A stretch of DNA of 64,000 nucleotides from positions 646,944-710,943 of the forward strand of contig NZ_CM000745.1 of NCBI RefSeq assembly GCF_000161455.1. The letters are read 5' to 3'. Within the stretch, counting starts at the first letter, position 1. Every line of letters starts with the position of its first letter. The notes under the pieces are model-generated. The model ran no database searches. It was not told where the DNA came from and worked only from the letters and a program-made list of their open reading frames with translations. Of this stretch, positions 15,839 to 24,249 are shown piece by piece. The translations under genes and the position numbers were made by a program. The stretch is from Bacillus pseudomycoides DSM 12442. Its GTDB lineage: Bacteria; Bacillota; Bacilli; Bacillales; Bacillaceae_G.

Positions 15839-16984
15839 ATGTATGCAGATGACTATAAATCGACGTTTCAAAGACGAACGCCGGAAGAATATTTAGAATA
15901 TATACGCCAGCAAAATCGCGGGAAATTAAAGCTGTATGTAGGTGCTGCTCCAGGAGTAGGGAAAAGTTATAAAATGTTGTTTGATGCGCAAGAAATGAAA
16001 AAAGAGAATATTGATATTGTAATAGGTTTAATTGAAACGCATGGAAGAAAAGAAACAGAAGAAGCAATTGCTGATTTAGAAAGAATACCGTTAAAAGAAA
16101 TAAACTATAAAGGAAAAGTATTTTATGAGCTCGATGTAGAGGGGATTATAAAGCGAGCACCACAAGTAGTTGTTGTGGATGAATTGGCACATAGTAATAT
16201 ACCTGGATTAAAACATAAAAAACGTTATATGGATGTAGAAGAATTATTGGACGCTGGGATATCAGTATTATCAGCATTTAATATTCAACACTTAGAAAGC
16301 GTTCATGATATTGTGGAACAAATCACGAATGTAAAAGTACGAGAGCGTATTCCTGATTTTATTTTACAAAAAGCAAATGAAATTCAACTTGTTGATGTAA
16401 CCCCTGAAGTTTTGAGGAAACGATTGACAGATGGAAAGATATATAAAGAAGAAAAAATTCAGCAAAGCTTACAAAATTTTTTTACGGTTAATAATTTAGG
16501 AGCTTTACGAGAGTTATCACTTCGTGAAGTTGCTGACGATATGGACGAGAAGATTAGTCAGTCAGTGACAGAACCAATAGGTGTAAAAGAAAAAATTCTC
16601 GTTTGTGTGCAATATAGTTCAACAGCAGAGAAATTAATACGGCGTGGTTGGCGTATGGCAGATCGATTAAACGCTGAATTGTATGTATTAAATGTTGAAA
16701 GAGAAAATATAGAATCATTATCGGCAAGCAAAAGGCAAACAATTGAGGAGTGGCAAGCGTTAACGAATCAATTTCATGCTACTTTCGTATTGGAAGAAGC
16801 GAAAGGAAGAAAGCCAGCTGATGTCATTATTGAAGTGGCAAAACGATTACAGGTCACCCAAATTTTACTTGGTCAATCAGCAAGAACAAGATGGGAAGAA
16901 ATTCGAAAAGGATCAATTGTAAATGAAATTATGAGGCAGACGAAGCATATTGATATTCATATTGTGGCGGATCAGAGAGTATAA
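15839..16984 (+). CDS. kdpD: KdpD N-terminal sensor protein lacking the histidine kinase
   Basis: 381 residues. Residues about 20-230 form the KdpD domain with Walker A GAAPGVGKSY and Walker B VVVVDELAHSN. Residues about 250-375 form a universal-stress-protein (USP) domain (ILVCVQYSSTAEKLIRRG, ILLGQSARTRW). The membrane segments, GAF, dimerisation-His and ATPase domains of full KdpD (about 900 residues) are missing, and no kdpE follows. In Staphylococcus the KdpD USP domain binds c-di-AMP. ATG 15839 sits 8 bases after AAGGAG. It may act as a stand-alone c-di-AMP/ATP-responsive partner of KdpFABC. Confidence 0.9.
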   Translation: MYADDYKSTFQRRTPEEYLEYIRQQNRGKLKLYVGAAPGVGKSYKMLFDAQEMKKENIDIVIGLIETHGRKETEEAIADLERIPLKEINYKGKVFYELDVEGIIKRAPQVVVVDELAHSNIPGLKHKKRYMDVEELLDAGISVLSAFNIQHLESVHDIVEQITNVKVRERIPDFILQKANEIQLVDVTPEVLRKRLTDGKIYKEEKIQQSLQNFFTVNNLGALRELSLREVADDMDEKISQSVTEPIGVKEKILVCVQYSSTAEKLIRRGWRMADRLNAELYVLNVERENIESLSASKRQTIEEWQALTNQFHATFVLEEAKGRKPADVIIEVAKRLQVTQILLGQSARTRWEEIRKGSIVNEIMRQTKHIDIHIVADQRV

Positions 16985-16985
16985 A

Positions 16986-17040
16986 AAAGAGAATGTCCAA
17001 ATGCAGTAAAATAGCTGTTTTCGGACATTCTCTTTTTTGT
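16986..17040. terminator. Terminator between convergent kdpD and the MFS gene
   Basis: AGAGAATGTCC ... GGACATTCTCT arms with TTTTTT after the right arm and AAAA before the left arm. It can work in both directions. Confidence 0.85.
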
Positions 17041-17059
17041 TTGTAATATACATAAATGT

Positions 17060-18268
17060 TTATTTAGCTTTTTGAATTCTAGCTTTTCTTACAGGATGAG
17101 AAGTTAGCTTTTTCATAGAATATAAGACCACAATCAGAAAAACAATTGCCTCTACAAAGAAAATCCAAAAGTAATTTTGATTAAAGAGTAGAAAACTGCC
17201 TACGATTGGTCCTGTACCCATTCCGATATAACGGATAAAGTTGTAGATACCAATGGCAGTTGCTCGTTCGCTTACAAATTCTTCAGTTAGTAGAGTTGTA
17301 TGGGTTGGAATTGATAGTCCCATGCTAAAACCGTATAGGGATGTTGCAATGATAAGGATTGGGATATTTATATGATATGTGAAAGAAAATAGAATAACGC
17401 ATGTGATATTGAGAAAACTGGTGAGAAGTAAAGCTTGTTTTGTTGTAAGTAATGTTTGTAAAAACTTGTAGCAATAACTTCCAAGCATAATACATAGAGA
17501 CATTGGTACAAACATAAGCCCAATTTTACTTGTGTTGAAATGAACTAAATTGGCTAATATTGCTGGTAAAAAAACAAGAAAACAAAAATAAATGCAGAAC
17601 TGCATAAATCCAATGATCGCAATAGCAGAACCAGTTCTGTGTTTTAAGATACTCCAATAATTATTAGTTGTTGTAGCTTTTTTAGGAATAACTGGTTTTG
17701 TTTCTGGTAGCCATGCAATATTTACAATTAATAGGGCTATGCCAATCGTAGATAAGAATAGAAAAATAGATACGTGACCATTTATATTTCCAAGATAGCC
17801 GCCTATGAGAGGGCCTATAGCAGGAGCAATGGAAAGTAGCATTTGATAAAGACTCATGGCTTTCCCTCGTTCTTTTCCTTCGAATAAGTCCCCAATAATA
17901 GTAGCCGCTACAACAGGTATCGCAGCTATCCCTGATGCTTGAATTGCTCTGAAAATAAGAAATAAATAAATGTTTGTTGTAAAAGCACAACCAATTGCAC
18001 CGATTGTACCTATGAATAGACTGGGAAGAAGAATATATTTGCGTCCTTTTGTATCAATTAATGGTCCATAAACAAGCTGCATAATTGCAAGAACAAAAGT
18101 AAAAATAGAGACAGTTAAATTCACAAGATAAAGAGAGGTGTGAAAAGAATCTTGAATCATTGGTAAGAGGGGCGTGTAAATGTTTTGAGCAAAGGAACCT
18201 AATAGAGCGCTAATACAAACGATATACAAAATAGATTTTAATTTTGATGAAGATAATGAGTGATTCAT
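17060..18268 (-). CDS. MFS drug-efflux-type transporter
   Basis: The 402-residue protein has about 12 membrane segments. The motif-A-like loop LVYGPLIDTKGRKYILLPSLF after helix 2 and the motif-C region PAIGPLIGGYLG mark it as a drug:H+ antiporter of the DHA1 (Bcr/CflA-like) group. It starts at ATG 18268 after AAGGAGG. A MarR-family regulator is divergently encoded with a perfect-arm palindrome between them, so the pump is probably induced when a ligand releases MarR. Substrate unknown. Confidence 0.9.
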   Translation of the reverse strand: MNHSLSSSKLKSILYIVCISALLGSFAQNIYTPLLPMIQDSFHTSLYLVNLTVSIFTFVLAIMQLVYGPLIDTKGRKYILLPSLFIGTIGAIGCAFTTNIYLFLIFRAIQASGIAAIPVVAATIIGDLFEGKERGKAMSLYQMLLSIAPAIGPLIGGYLGNINGHVSIFLFLSTIGIALLIVNIAWLPETKPVIPKKATTTNNYWSILKHRTGSAIAIIGFMQFCIYFCFLVFLPAILANLVHFNTSKIGLMFVPMSLCIMLGSYCYKFLQTLLTTKQALLLTSFLNITCVILFSFTYHINIPILIIATSLYGFSMGLSIPTHTTLLTEEFVSERATAIGIYNFIRYIGMGTGPIVGSFLLFNQNYFWIFFVEAIVFLIVVLYSMKKLTSHPVRKARIQKAK

Positions 18269-18280
18269 CAGAAAACCTCC

Positions 18281-18310
18281 TTATTTTAGTTTCCTTGGAA
18301 ACTAAAATAA
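18281..18310. promoter_or_regulatory. Putative MarR operator 1
   Basis: Thirty-base palindrome: TTATTTTAGTTTCC, a TT centre, then GGAAACTAAAATAA. It lies 12 bp upstream of the MFS start, in its leader or promoter, well placed for repression by the divergent MarR protein. Confidence 0.75.
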
Positions 18311-18373
18311 TTTTAACATTATTTTCTTACTTGTAAAGATAAAAATGAATTTAATTTTTATTTTGAAATGGTA

Positions 18374-18402
18374 TATAATTAAATTGTTTCTGTGGAAACT
18401 TA
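18374..18402 (+). promoter_or_regulatory. marR promoter -10 and putative operator 2
   Basis: TATAAT at 18374-18379 is followed by GTTTC-TGTG-GAAAC (18386-18399), which shares the GTTTC/GAAAC half-sites with operator 1. It covers the expected transcription start, suggesting autorepression. Confidence 0.6.
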
Positions 18403-18427
18403 TGAAGTATCATGGAGGGGATTCGAC

Positions 18428-18889
18428 TTGGACCGTACTGTAAGGCAAATAGAAATACTTTCGGATATTCGTACACTTTTTCATAAACAAGAAGAGCATA
18501 TGAAAGGAAATGATGAGCGTTTTCTTCGTGAGACAGGGGTAAGTGGTATGTCTTTATCAGAATTACATGTGATCCAATGCATAGGAAAAAAAGGATTAAT
18601 GAATGTAACAGCTATTACTGAAGAGATGGGAATGACAAAGGGAGCAATTTCTAAAATTTGTACAAAATTGTTTAATAAACAATTTGTTGAAAAGATGAAA
18701 ATGTTAGATAATCAAAAGGAAATATTTTTTCGTTTAACAGACAACGGAAATGAAATTTATATGGCGCATGAGAAATTGCATCAACAAGCTGAAGAGAAGT
18801 GGTTGTTACTTTTAAATCAGTATACAGAAGAGGAATTATCATTGATTCAAAGGTTTGTAAAGGATGTAGGAGCTCATTTAGAGAAGTAG
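18428..18889 (+). CDS. MarR-family transcriptional regulator
   Basis: 153 residues. A winged helix-turn-helix lies around residues 45-100 (LSELHVIQCIGKKGLMNVTAITEEMGMTKGAISKICTKL, then the wing ending in FRLTDNG). Helices at both ends form the dimer interface. The frame is open from 18392, but TTG 18428 is 7 bases after GGAGGGG and begins the usual MarR helix. It is divergent from the MFS pump, with shared operators. The inducing ligand is unknown. Confidence 0.9.
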   Translation: MDRTVRQIEILSDIRTLFHKQEEHMKGNDERFLRETGVSGMSLSELHVIQCIGKKGLMNVTAITEEMGMTKGAISKICTKLFNKQFVEKMKMLDNQKEIFFRLTDNGNEIYMAHEKLHQQAEEKWLLLLNQYTEEELSLIQRFVKDVGAHLEK

Positions 18890-19017
18890 AAGAATAATTT
18901 TTCGTTCGCACCAAGCCTTCTGAATATGGTTTTCGTGAAGACTCTTATATAATAGAAAGAGATATTTAACAAGATGAATAATTAAAGAGTCTATGTATAT
19001 AAAGAGGAGAGAAAACA

Positions 19018-19872
19018 ATGCTTGAAAATACGGGTTTAGTATTAGAAGGCGGCGGTATGCGCGGTGTATATACGGGGGGAATACTAGAATACTTTATGGA
19101 ACAGGATTTATATTTTCCATATGTTATTGGTGTTTCAGCGGGAGCGTGCCATGCGGCGTCATATATTTCAAGACAAAGAAATCGAAATAAAACAGTAAAT
19201 ATTGATTATGCAACACATCCGAGGTATTTATCTTACAAAAATTTATGGAAAAAACGTCAGTTATTTGATATGGACTTTATTTTTCGTGAGATTCCAGAAC
19301 AGCACGTGCCATTTGATTTTGACACATATTTTAATAGTGCAGAGCGTTTTCTAGTAGGAACGACAGATTGTGAAACTGGTGAACCAATGTATTTTGAAAA
19401 AGAAGGAACAAATGAAGATGCATTGACTTTATTACAAGCTTCTAGCTCATTGCCATTTATCGCACCAGTTGTAAATTACCGTGGTAAACAATTATTGGAT
19501 GGTGGAATTTCGGATCCAATCCCAGTTCGTAAAGCACAGCAAGATGGTTATGAGAAATCGGTTGTTATTTTAACGAGAAACCATGGATATGCGAAGAAAA
19601 AATCAAAATTTGGATGGATTGCAGCAAAAGCTTATAAAAAATATCCTAATCTTGTCAATACGATGCTTTCTCGTTATGAAGTATACAATGAGACACTTCA
19701 TTATATTGAAAAAGAAGAGTTAGCTGGAAATCTATTTGTCATTCGTCCAGAAGTACCACTTCAAGTGGATCGAATGGAAAAAGATCCACAAAAGCTGCAA
19801 AATTTATATGAACAAGGCTATAAAGATGCAGCAAGACAATTTGCGGATTTACAGGCGTTTTTACAAAGGTAA
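19018..19872 (+). CDS. Patatin-like phospholipase (RssA/YjjU-like)
   Basis: 284 residues. The oxyanion-hole motif EGGGMRGVYTGGIL is at residues 9-22, the nucleophile elbow GVSAGACHA has its Ser near 41, and the catalytic Asp is in DGGISDPIP near 161, so the Ser-Asp dyad is complete. No signal peptide or membrane segment, so cytoplasmic. It starts at ATG 19018 after GAGGAG. It stands alone between MarR and the purine permease. Lipid acyl hydrolase activity is the family expectation; the substrate is unknown. Confidence 0.92.
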   Translation: MLENTGLVLEGGGMRGVYTGGILEYFMEQDLYFPYVIGVSAGACHAASYISRQRNRNKTVNIDYATHPRYLSYKNLWKKRQLFDMDFIFREIPEQHVPFDFDTYFNSAERFLVGTTDCETGEPMYFEKEGTNEDALTLLQASSSLPFIAPVVNYRGKQLLDGGISDPIPVRKAQQDGYEKSVVILTRNHGYAKKKSKFGWIAAKAYKKYPNLVNTMLSRYEVYNETLHYIEKEELAGNLFVIRPEVPLQVDRMEKDPQKLQNLYEQGYKDAARQFADLQAFLQR

Positions 19873-19883
19873 TGGATGGAAAA

Positions 19884-19912
19884 ACCTCTTTAAGGGGGTT
19901 TTGCTCTCGGAA
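19884..19912 (+). terminator. Weak terminator after the patatin-like gene
   Basis: AAAACCTC / GGGGGTTTT hairpin with a short T tract within the stem. Low confidence. Confidence 0.4.
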
Positions 19913-19986
19913 TAGACTGAATATAAAATCTATTTAGAGCTAATTGTGGTGTAATTTGGGTAAAAGTGTATAGAGGAATGATACAT

Positions 19987-20097
19987 ATGGAAAATGTATA
20001 TAAGGGACTTAGACGTATGGGATATACGGCAATGTTTATTTCTTCATTTTTGATTCAAAAGTATAGTAAAGAATTGCAAATGAATAAGGAATATTAG
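19987..20097 (+). CDS. Small 36-residue hypothetical protein
   Basis: ORF starting at ATG 19987 with AGAGGAATG as a plausible Shine-Dalgarno, ending at TAG 20095. The product has basic ends and a short hydrophobic centre (MGYTAMFISSFLIQ), so it may be membrane-associated. A bidirectional terminator follows directly, which supports a real transcription unit. No recognised family. Confidence 0.5.
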   Translation: MENVYKGLRRMGYTAMFISSFLIQKYSKELQMNKEY

Positions 20098-20100
20098 AAA

Positions 20101-20139
20101 AAGCCTTTGTTCACAGAATTTGTGAGCCAAGGCTTTTTT
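20101..20139. terminator. Bidirectional terminator between small ORF and purine permease
   Basis: AAGCCTTTGTTCACA ... TGTGAGCCAAGGCTT stem followed by TTTTTT. The minus-strand side also ends in a U-rich stretch (AAAAAG on plus). Confidence 0.85.
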
Positions 20140-20140
20140 A

Positions 20141-21442
20141 TTAGTGCGGTAAGAAAACTAATTGATAAGCAAACAAAATACCAAATACATATACAAGTGG
20201 ATGAACAGCACGGAATTGTCCTTTTGCCATTTTCATAAGTGGATATGAAATGAATCCGAGTGCAATACCTGTTGCGATGCTTGATGTAAGTGGCATGCTT
20301 AAGATTACTAAGAATGCTGGGAATGCTTCGTCGAATGTATCCCAATCAATATGACGTACAGCGCCCATCATTAAGCTACCAACAATAATTAATGATGGAG
20401 ATGTAATTGCTGAAACACCAGAAACAGCACCTACTAGAGGACCAAAGAATGCAGCAACGGCAAACAATGCAGCTACTGTAATTGTTGTTAAACCAGTACG
20501 TCCACCAGCTGCAACACCCGCAGATGATTCAATATATGCTGTTGATGGTGTTGTTCCGAACATAGCCCCGATTGTTGCTGAGAAAGAATCAGATAGAAGA
20601 GCTCGTCCCGATTTTGGGAGTTTACCATCTTTCATAAGTCCACCTTGCTGAGCAACACCAAGTAATGTACCGGTTGTATCGAATAATGTAACAAGGAAGA
20701 GGGAGAATACAACGCCGTATAAACCGTAGTTAATTACATCAGAAACAGCAGTAATTGGATTTGAAACAATAATTCCTTCTGGTAATCCAGGCATAGATGT
20801 AATGCCGTTTGGGAATGTTAACTGACCTGTGAAATAAGCGATAATTCCTGTTAATAACATTCCGAAGAATAATGCGCCGTTTACATTTAAGGACATAAGA
20901 ATAAGTGTGATCCCAAGTCCAGCTAACGCTAGTAGTACTGGAGGCGAATGAAGATCTCCAAGTCCAACTAAGTTAGATGGATGTTTTGTTACGATGCCCG
21001 TCATACGTAAACCGATAAAGGCGATAAATAAGCCAATACCAGCAGTAATTGCGTGTTTTAAGTTTTCAGGAATTGCTTCCATTAATTTTGTACGGAAAGA
21101 AGTTAATGATAACAACATTAAAATCATACCTGCCACAAATACAGCAGAGAATGCAATTGCGAATGTCATTCCTTCATGCGCTTTTACAACAGAGTAAGAG
21201 AAATAAGCGTTAAGTCCCATACCCGGCGCGATTGCAATTGGTAAATTTGTAAAGATTGCCATAAATAATGTTCCAACAACAGCGGCAATAATTGTCGCTG
21301 TAAATGCTTGTTCAAATGGAACACCTGCATCCCCAAGGATGACAGGGTTTACGACAATGATATATGCCATTGTTAAGAAGGTAATTATACCTGCCATAAT
21401 TTCAGTTTTAATAGAAGTTTTATGTTTTGAAAGGTTAAACAT
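20141..21442 (-). CDS. Guanine/hypoxanthine permease (NCS2, PbuG/AzgA type)
   Basis: 433 residues with 12-14 membrane segments. IMAGIITFLTMAYIIVVNP at the N-terminus, the conserved APGMGLNAYFSY region and FDTTGTLLGVAQQGG are characteristic of AzgA-type NCS2 purine transporters. ATG 21442 follows GAAAGGATG. Its leader carries a candidate inverted PurBox pair but no purine riboswitch that I can see. Substrate (adenine, guanine or hypoxanthine) cannot be settled from sequence alone. Confidence 0.92.
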   Translation of the reverse strand: MFNLSKHKTSIKTEIMAGIITFLTMAYIIVVNPVILGDAGVPFEQAFTATIIAAVVGTLFMAIFTNLPIAIAPGMGLNAYFSYSVVKAHEGMTFAIAFSAVFVAGMILMLLSLTSFRTKLMEAIPENLKHAITAGIGLFIAFIGLRMTGIVTKHPSNLVGLGDLHSPPVLLALAGLGITLILMSLNVNGALFFGMLLTGIIAYFTGQLTFPNGITSMPGLPEGIIVSNPITAVSDVINYGLYGVVFSLFLVTLFDTTGTLLGVAQQGGLMKDGKLPKSGRALLSDSFSATIGAMFGTTPSTAYIESSAGVAAGGRTGLTTITVAALFAVAAFFGPLVGAVSGVSAITSPSLIIVGSLMMGAVRHIDWDTFDEAFPAFLVILSMPLTSSIATGIALGFISYPLMKMAKGQFRAVHPLVYVFGILFAYQLVFLPH

Positions 21443-21458
21443 ATAAACATCCTTTCTG

Positions 21459-21500
21459 TTTACGAATAATTGTCACAACAGTTATATATAATATTCGTTT
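21459..21500 (-). promoter_or_regulatory. Putative PurR box pair
   Basis: TTTACGAATAATT (from 21460) and AATATTCGTTTTTT (to 21502) form two inverted CGAAT-centred boxes, about 19 bp apart, upstream of a purine permease. PurR of Bacillus binds paired inverted PurBoxes (central CGAA). The match is approximate and spacing slightly long. Confidence 0.45.
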
Positions 21501-21668
21501 TTTAGTTCTATTGCAAGAGTTTCGTACAAAAAATTTTATAACAATTTCTATTTTATGTCTTAATTTCGAATATTAATCACAGAACAGCTCCTATGTTTCG
21601 GCTTTTCATGTATAAGTACTTTTTATAAATGTGTACATCATAAGAAAGAGAAATGAGAAGGAGCTGAA

Positions 21669-22541
21669 ATGTGTATGCCTGAGCAAAAAAGGTTTTTAAC
21701 ATTACCACCACAACATCAAAATAAACAACCGGGGATTGAAGCGATGATGAATCCTCTCCCAGAGTACGAAGATCCTAATTATCGCGGCAGTGAAAAACTA
21801 AAAGGGAAAAACGTGCTTATTACAGGAGGGGATAGTGGAATTGGAAGGGCGGTATCTATTGCGTTTGCAAAAGAGGGAGCGCATATTGCTATTGCTTATT
21901 TAGATGAACTTGAAGATGCAAATGAGACAAAAAGACTTGTTGAAAAACAAGGAGTGAAGTGTATATTACTTCCTGGTGACTTAAGTAGTGAACAACATTG
22001 CCAGCATATTGTAAAGGAAGCGGCGTCGAAGCTAGGGGGGCTGAATATTGTTGTGAATAATGTCGCACAGCAATATCCACAGCAAAGTTTAGAATACATT
22101 ACAGCGCAGCAACTTGAAAAAACATTTCGCATTAACATTTTTTCTTATTTTCATGTTACAAAAGCTGCGCTTTCACATTTAAAGCAGGGAGATACAATCA
22201 TAAATACAGCTTCGATCGTTGCGTATGAAGGAAACGAGCAACTCATTGATTATTCTGCAACAAAAGGAGCGATTGTTGCTTTTACACGTTCACTTGCAAA
22301 ATCATTAGTTCAAAAAGGAATTCGTGTAAATGGTGTTGCGCCAGGCCCGATTTGGACACCGCTTATTCCAGCGAGTTTTGATAAGAAGAAGGTATCGGAA
22401 TTTGGAAGTAATGTACCGATGAAAAGACCAGGGCAGCCGTATGAATTAGCACCTGCTTATGTATATTTAGCTTCAGGCGATTCCACATATGTTTCCGGAC
22501 AAATCATTCACGTAAATGGTGGTGTAATTGTGAATGGATAA
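21669..22541 (+). CDS. SDR-family oxidoreductase
   Basis: 290 residues. A Rossmann NAD(P) motif TGGDSGIGRA lies near residue 53, the NNVAQQYP strand follows, and the catalytic Ser and YSATK (Tyr/Lys) lie near 190-205. The ~45-residue N-terminal extension (PPQHQNKQPGIEAMMNPLP) is typical of the YhdF/YhxC group of general-stress SDRs. ATG 21669 follows AAGGAG by 6 bases. Monocistronic; substrate unknown. Confidence 0.92.
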   Translation: MCMPEQKRFLTLPPQHQNKQPGIEAMMNPLPEYEDPNYRGSEKLKGKNVLITGGDSGIGRAVSIAFAKEGAHIAIAYLDELEDANETKRLVEKQGVKCILLPGDLSSEQHCQHIVKEAASKLGGLNIVVNNVAQQYPQQSLEYITAQQLEKTFRINIFSYFHVTKAALSHLKQGDTIINTASIVAYEGNEQLIDYSATKGAIVAFTRSLAKSLVQKGIRVNGVAPGPIWTPLIPASFDKKKVSEFGSNVPMKRPGQPYELAPAYVYLASGDSTYVSGQIIHVNGGVIVNG

Positions 22542-22657
22542 GTTAAATTTGAAGAAGCTTTGTACTTTCATTCATAAGAATAGAATTCATAGTAAAAGCT
22601 AATTGTACCCTCATATATTATGGTCAGTTTTAAAGGGGGATGCTTGGGGGGATATGA

Positions 22658-23419
22658 ATGAAAAAAGTATGTTTAGTTGTAATACTCTTTTTCTGTCTAC
22701 CAATTAGCACTTTTGCGGATACAGATCATCTGATATTAATTAACCTTACAACGAATCAATTATCTTTTTTTGAAAATGGCAACTATGTAAGAACGTTTCC
22801 TGTTACAACTGGAAAGCGTCAAACGCCAACTCCTGAAGGCATATTTTGTATCATTAATAAATATAAAAATAAAGAATATCACCGTAAAAATATTCCGGGT
22901 GGTGCACCGAATAATCCACTTGGAACAAGATGGCTTGGTTTAAATGAAAAAGAATATGCAATTCATGGTACAAATCGAGAAGGGACAATTGGAAGAAGAG
23001 AATCAAACGGTTGCATTCGTATGCATGATCGAGATATACAATGGCTGTATGACCGAGTATCGTTACGGACAAAAGTAATTATTTCTCAGTTTTATACATC
23101 TCCAGAATATGCAGCGCATAAGCTTGGATATCGTGTTACAAGTTGGAATGGACGTATAATAGAAGAAGAACAAATTGGAATGTTAACACTTGTGGATCGT
23201 ATGAATATATATTGGCAAGAACCAAATGGCCAATTTACGAAAGTAAAAACAGTATTGCCGAATGAACGATATGCTGTTTATTCTCGAGGGAAAAATGGAA
23301 GTTATTATATAGGTAATAATTTGTATATTATGGATGAAACAGGCGGGAAAATTCGTTATGAGCAAGTGCCTTATTCCATTTTAAGTAATATATATAAGAG
23401 GAAATATAATGTACAGTAA
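22658..23419 (+). CDS. L,D-transpeptidase (YkuD domain), secreted
   Basis: 253 residues with a Sec signal peptide ending near residue 20 (PISTFA-D). The YkuD domain spans about 25-145 with the catalytic signature HGTNREGTIGRRESNGCIRM, including both His and the Cys nucleophile. The C-terminal ~100 residues have no domain I recognise. L,D-transpeptidases make 3-3 peptidoglycan cross-links or attach wall proteins; several Bacillus paralogues act in spores. Start ATG 22658 after AAAGGGGGATGCTTGGGGGG. A terminator follows at 23422. Confidence 0.93.
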   Translation: MKKVCLVVILFFCLPISTFADTDHLILINLTTNQLSFFENGNYVRTFPVTTGKRQTPTPEGIFCIINKYKNKEYHRKNIPGGAPNNPLGTRWLGLNEKEYAIHGTNREGTIGRRESNGCIRMHDRDIQWLYDRVSLRTKVIISQFYTSPEYAAHKLGYRVTSWNGRIIEEEQIGMLTLVDRMNIYWQEPNGQFTKVKTVLPNERYAVYSRGKNGSYYIGNNLYIMDETGGKIRYEQVPYSILSNIYKRKYNVQ

Positions 23420-23421
23420 AG

Positions 23422-23456
23422 CTATCGTAAATAGGCGATAGCTTATTTGTTATATA
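23422..23456 (+). terminator. Terminator after the L,D-transpeptidase
   Basis: GCTATCG / CGATAGC stem with a T-rich tail. Confidence 0.7.
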
Positions 23457-23465
23457 AATAAAAAG

Positions 23466-23610
23466 CGAAAGACCTTTCTTTTTGGATGAGAGAGAGGATC
23501 CGTCCGTGGATAGAAGCGGTCAGAGCCTTTTTTGGCCCCATGCCATGTTAAAACAAAGAGAGGAAATGAGTGGAGGTCTCTGTTTGTTTTCATAGCCGCG
23601 ATTTATATAG
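23466..23610 (+). repeat. bcr1-like dispersed repeat, copy 3
   Basis: Forward-orientation copy with GATAGAAGCGGTCAGAG and CATAGCCGCGATTTATATAG. It diverges most in the internal AT-rich part and the right edge. Confidence 0.83.
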
Positions 23611-23690
23611 CAAAGTATAATTAGTTGGTCCAATCGCAACTATTCTGTTCTTGTGAATATAATACAGTACAGATTGGGGGCGGGCGTGTT

Positions 23691-23963
23691 ATGAGAAAAG
23701 GGAATAGCCAATTTGCATTTAAAATCTTTTTGTTAACGAATTGCTTATTTATTATTTATTTGTATGTTTCATTTATGTTTAATCTGTATATTCCCTATAT
23801 TGATTTATTACTTTTCGTTGGTTTTATTTGGTCCTTTGTTGAAGCGAGAGAAGGGGAAGATGGAATCTATCGCAGGATAACATTGTTTGGAACAGTTTTT
23901 ATATTAATTGTGTATATAACGATAATGCATGATGCATGGAAGTATGGGGTTGTTATAATGTAG
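23691..23963 (+). CDS. Small membrane protein, unknown function
   Basis: 90 residues starting at ATG 23691, after GGGGGCGGG. Three hydrophobic segments are seen: FLLTNCLFIIYLYVSFMF, IDLLLFVGFIWSFV, and ITLFGTVFILIVYITIM. The frame is open from 23625, but that upstream part lies just beyond the repeat and lacks a ribosome site. A good terminator follows. No family recognised. Confidence 0.65.
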   Translation: MRKGNSQFAFKIFLLTNCLFIIYLYVSFMFNLYIPYIDLLLFVGFIWSFVEAREGEDGIYRRITLFGTVFILIVYITIMHDAWKYGVVIM

Positions 23964-23993
23964 AAGCATACCTTTAGCTGTATGCTTCTACAT
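23959..23993 (+). terminator. Terminator after the small membrane protein gene
   Basis: TGTAGAAGCATAC / GTATGCTTCTACA stem beginning at the stop codon. The tail is only weakly T-rich. Confidence 0.65.
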
Positions 23994-24002
23994 CTTAAAG
24001 CG

Positions 24003-24155
24003 TTAGGAAAGAAACGATTGCCCGCGATTTGTACAAGTTAAGGCAACAACTTTCTTTTCAAAATGTTTACCATCTGTTAATGATGAATGAATATCATGGC
24101 ATACAAAGTCGATTAGTAATTCCCCGATATAAAAAACGTGTCTTATTTTTGTTCG
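24003..24155 (-). pseudogene. Fructokinase (PfkB-family) N-terminal remnant
   Basis: On the minus strand, a frame without a start codon reads VFYIGELLIDFV ... LTDGKHFEKK before losing similarity and stopping at 24003. This matches the first ~30 residues of bacterial fructokinases, which continue into a GGAPANVA motif that is absent here. No remaining kinase body is found nearby. It appears to be a decayed or deleted sugar-kinase gene. Confidence 0.55.
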
Positions 24156-24193
24156 TCTCTTAAATAGTATGTTTATACATATTATTTAAGACA
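24154..24193. repeat. Interrupted palindrome
   Basis: GTCTCTTAAATA ... TATTTAAGAC arms around an AT-rich centre with ATGTTTATACAT. No T-run. It could be an orphan operator left from the degraded sugar locus. Confidence 0.4.
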
Positions 24194-24210
24194 TGAGGGA
24201 AAAAAAGAAA

Positions 24211-24243
24211 GAAAAATCCCCATCTCAAAAGGAGATGGGGATT
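24211..24243 (-). terminator. Terminator of the DUF1540 gene
   Basis: AAATCCCCATCTC / GAGATGGGGATTT stem with an A-run on the plus strand, giving U-tailed RNA on the minus strand. Confidence 0.85.
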
Positions 24244-24249
24244 TACGTC

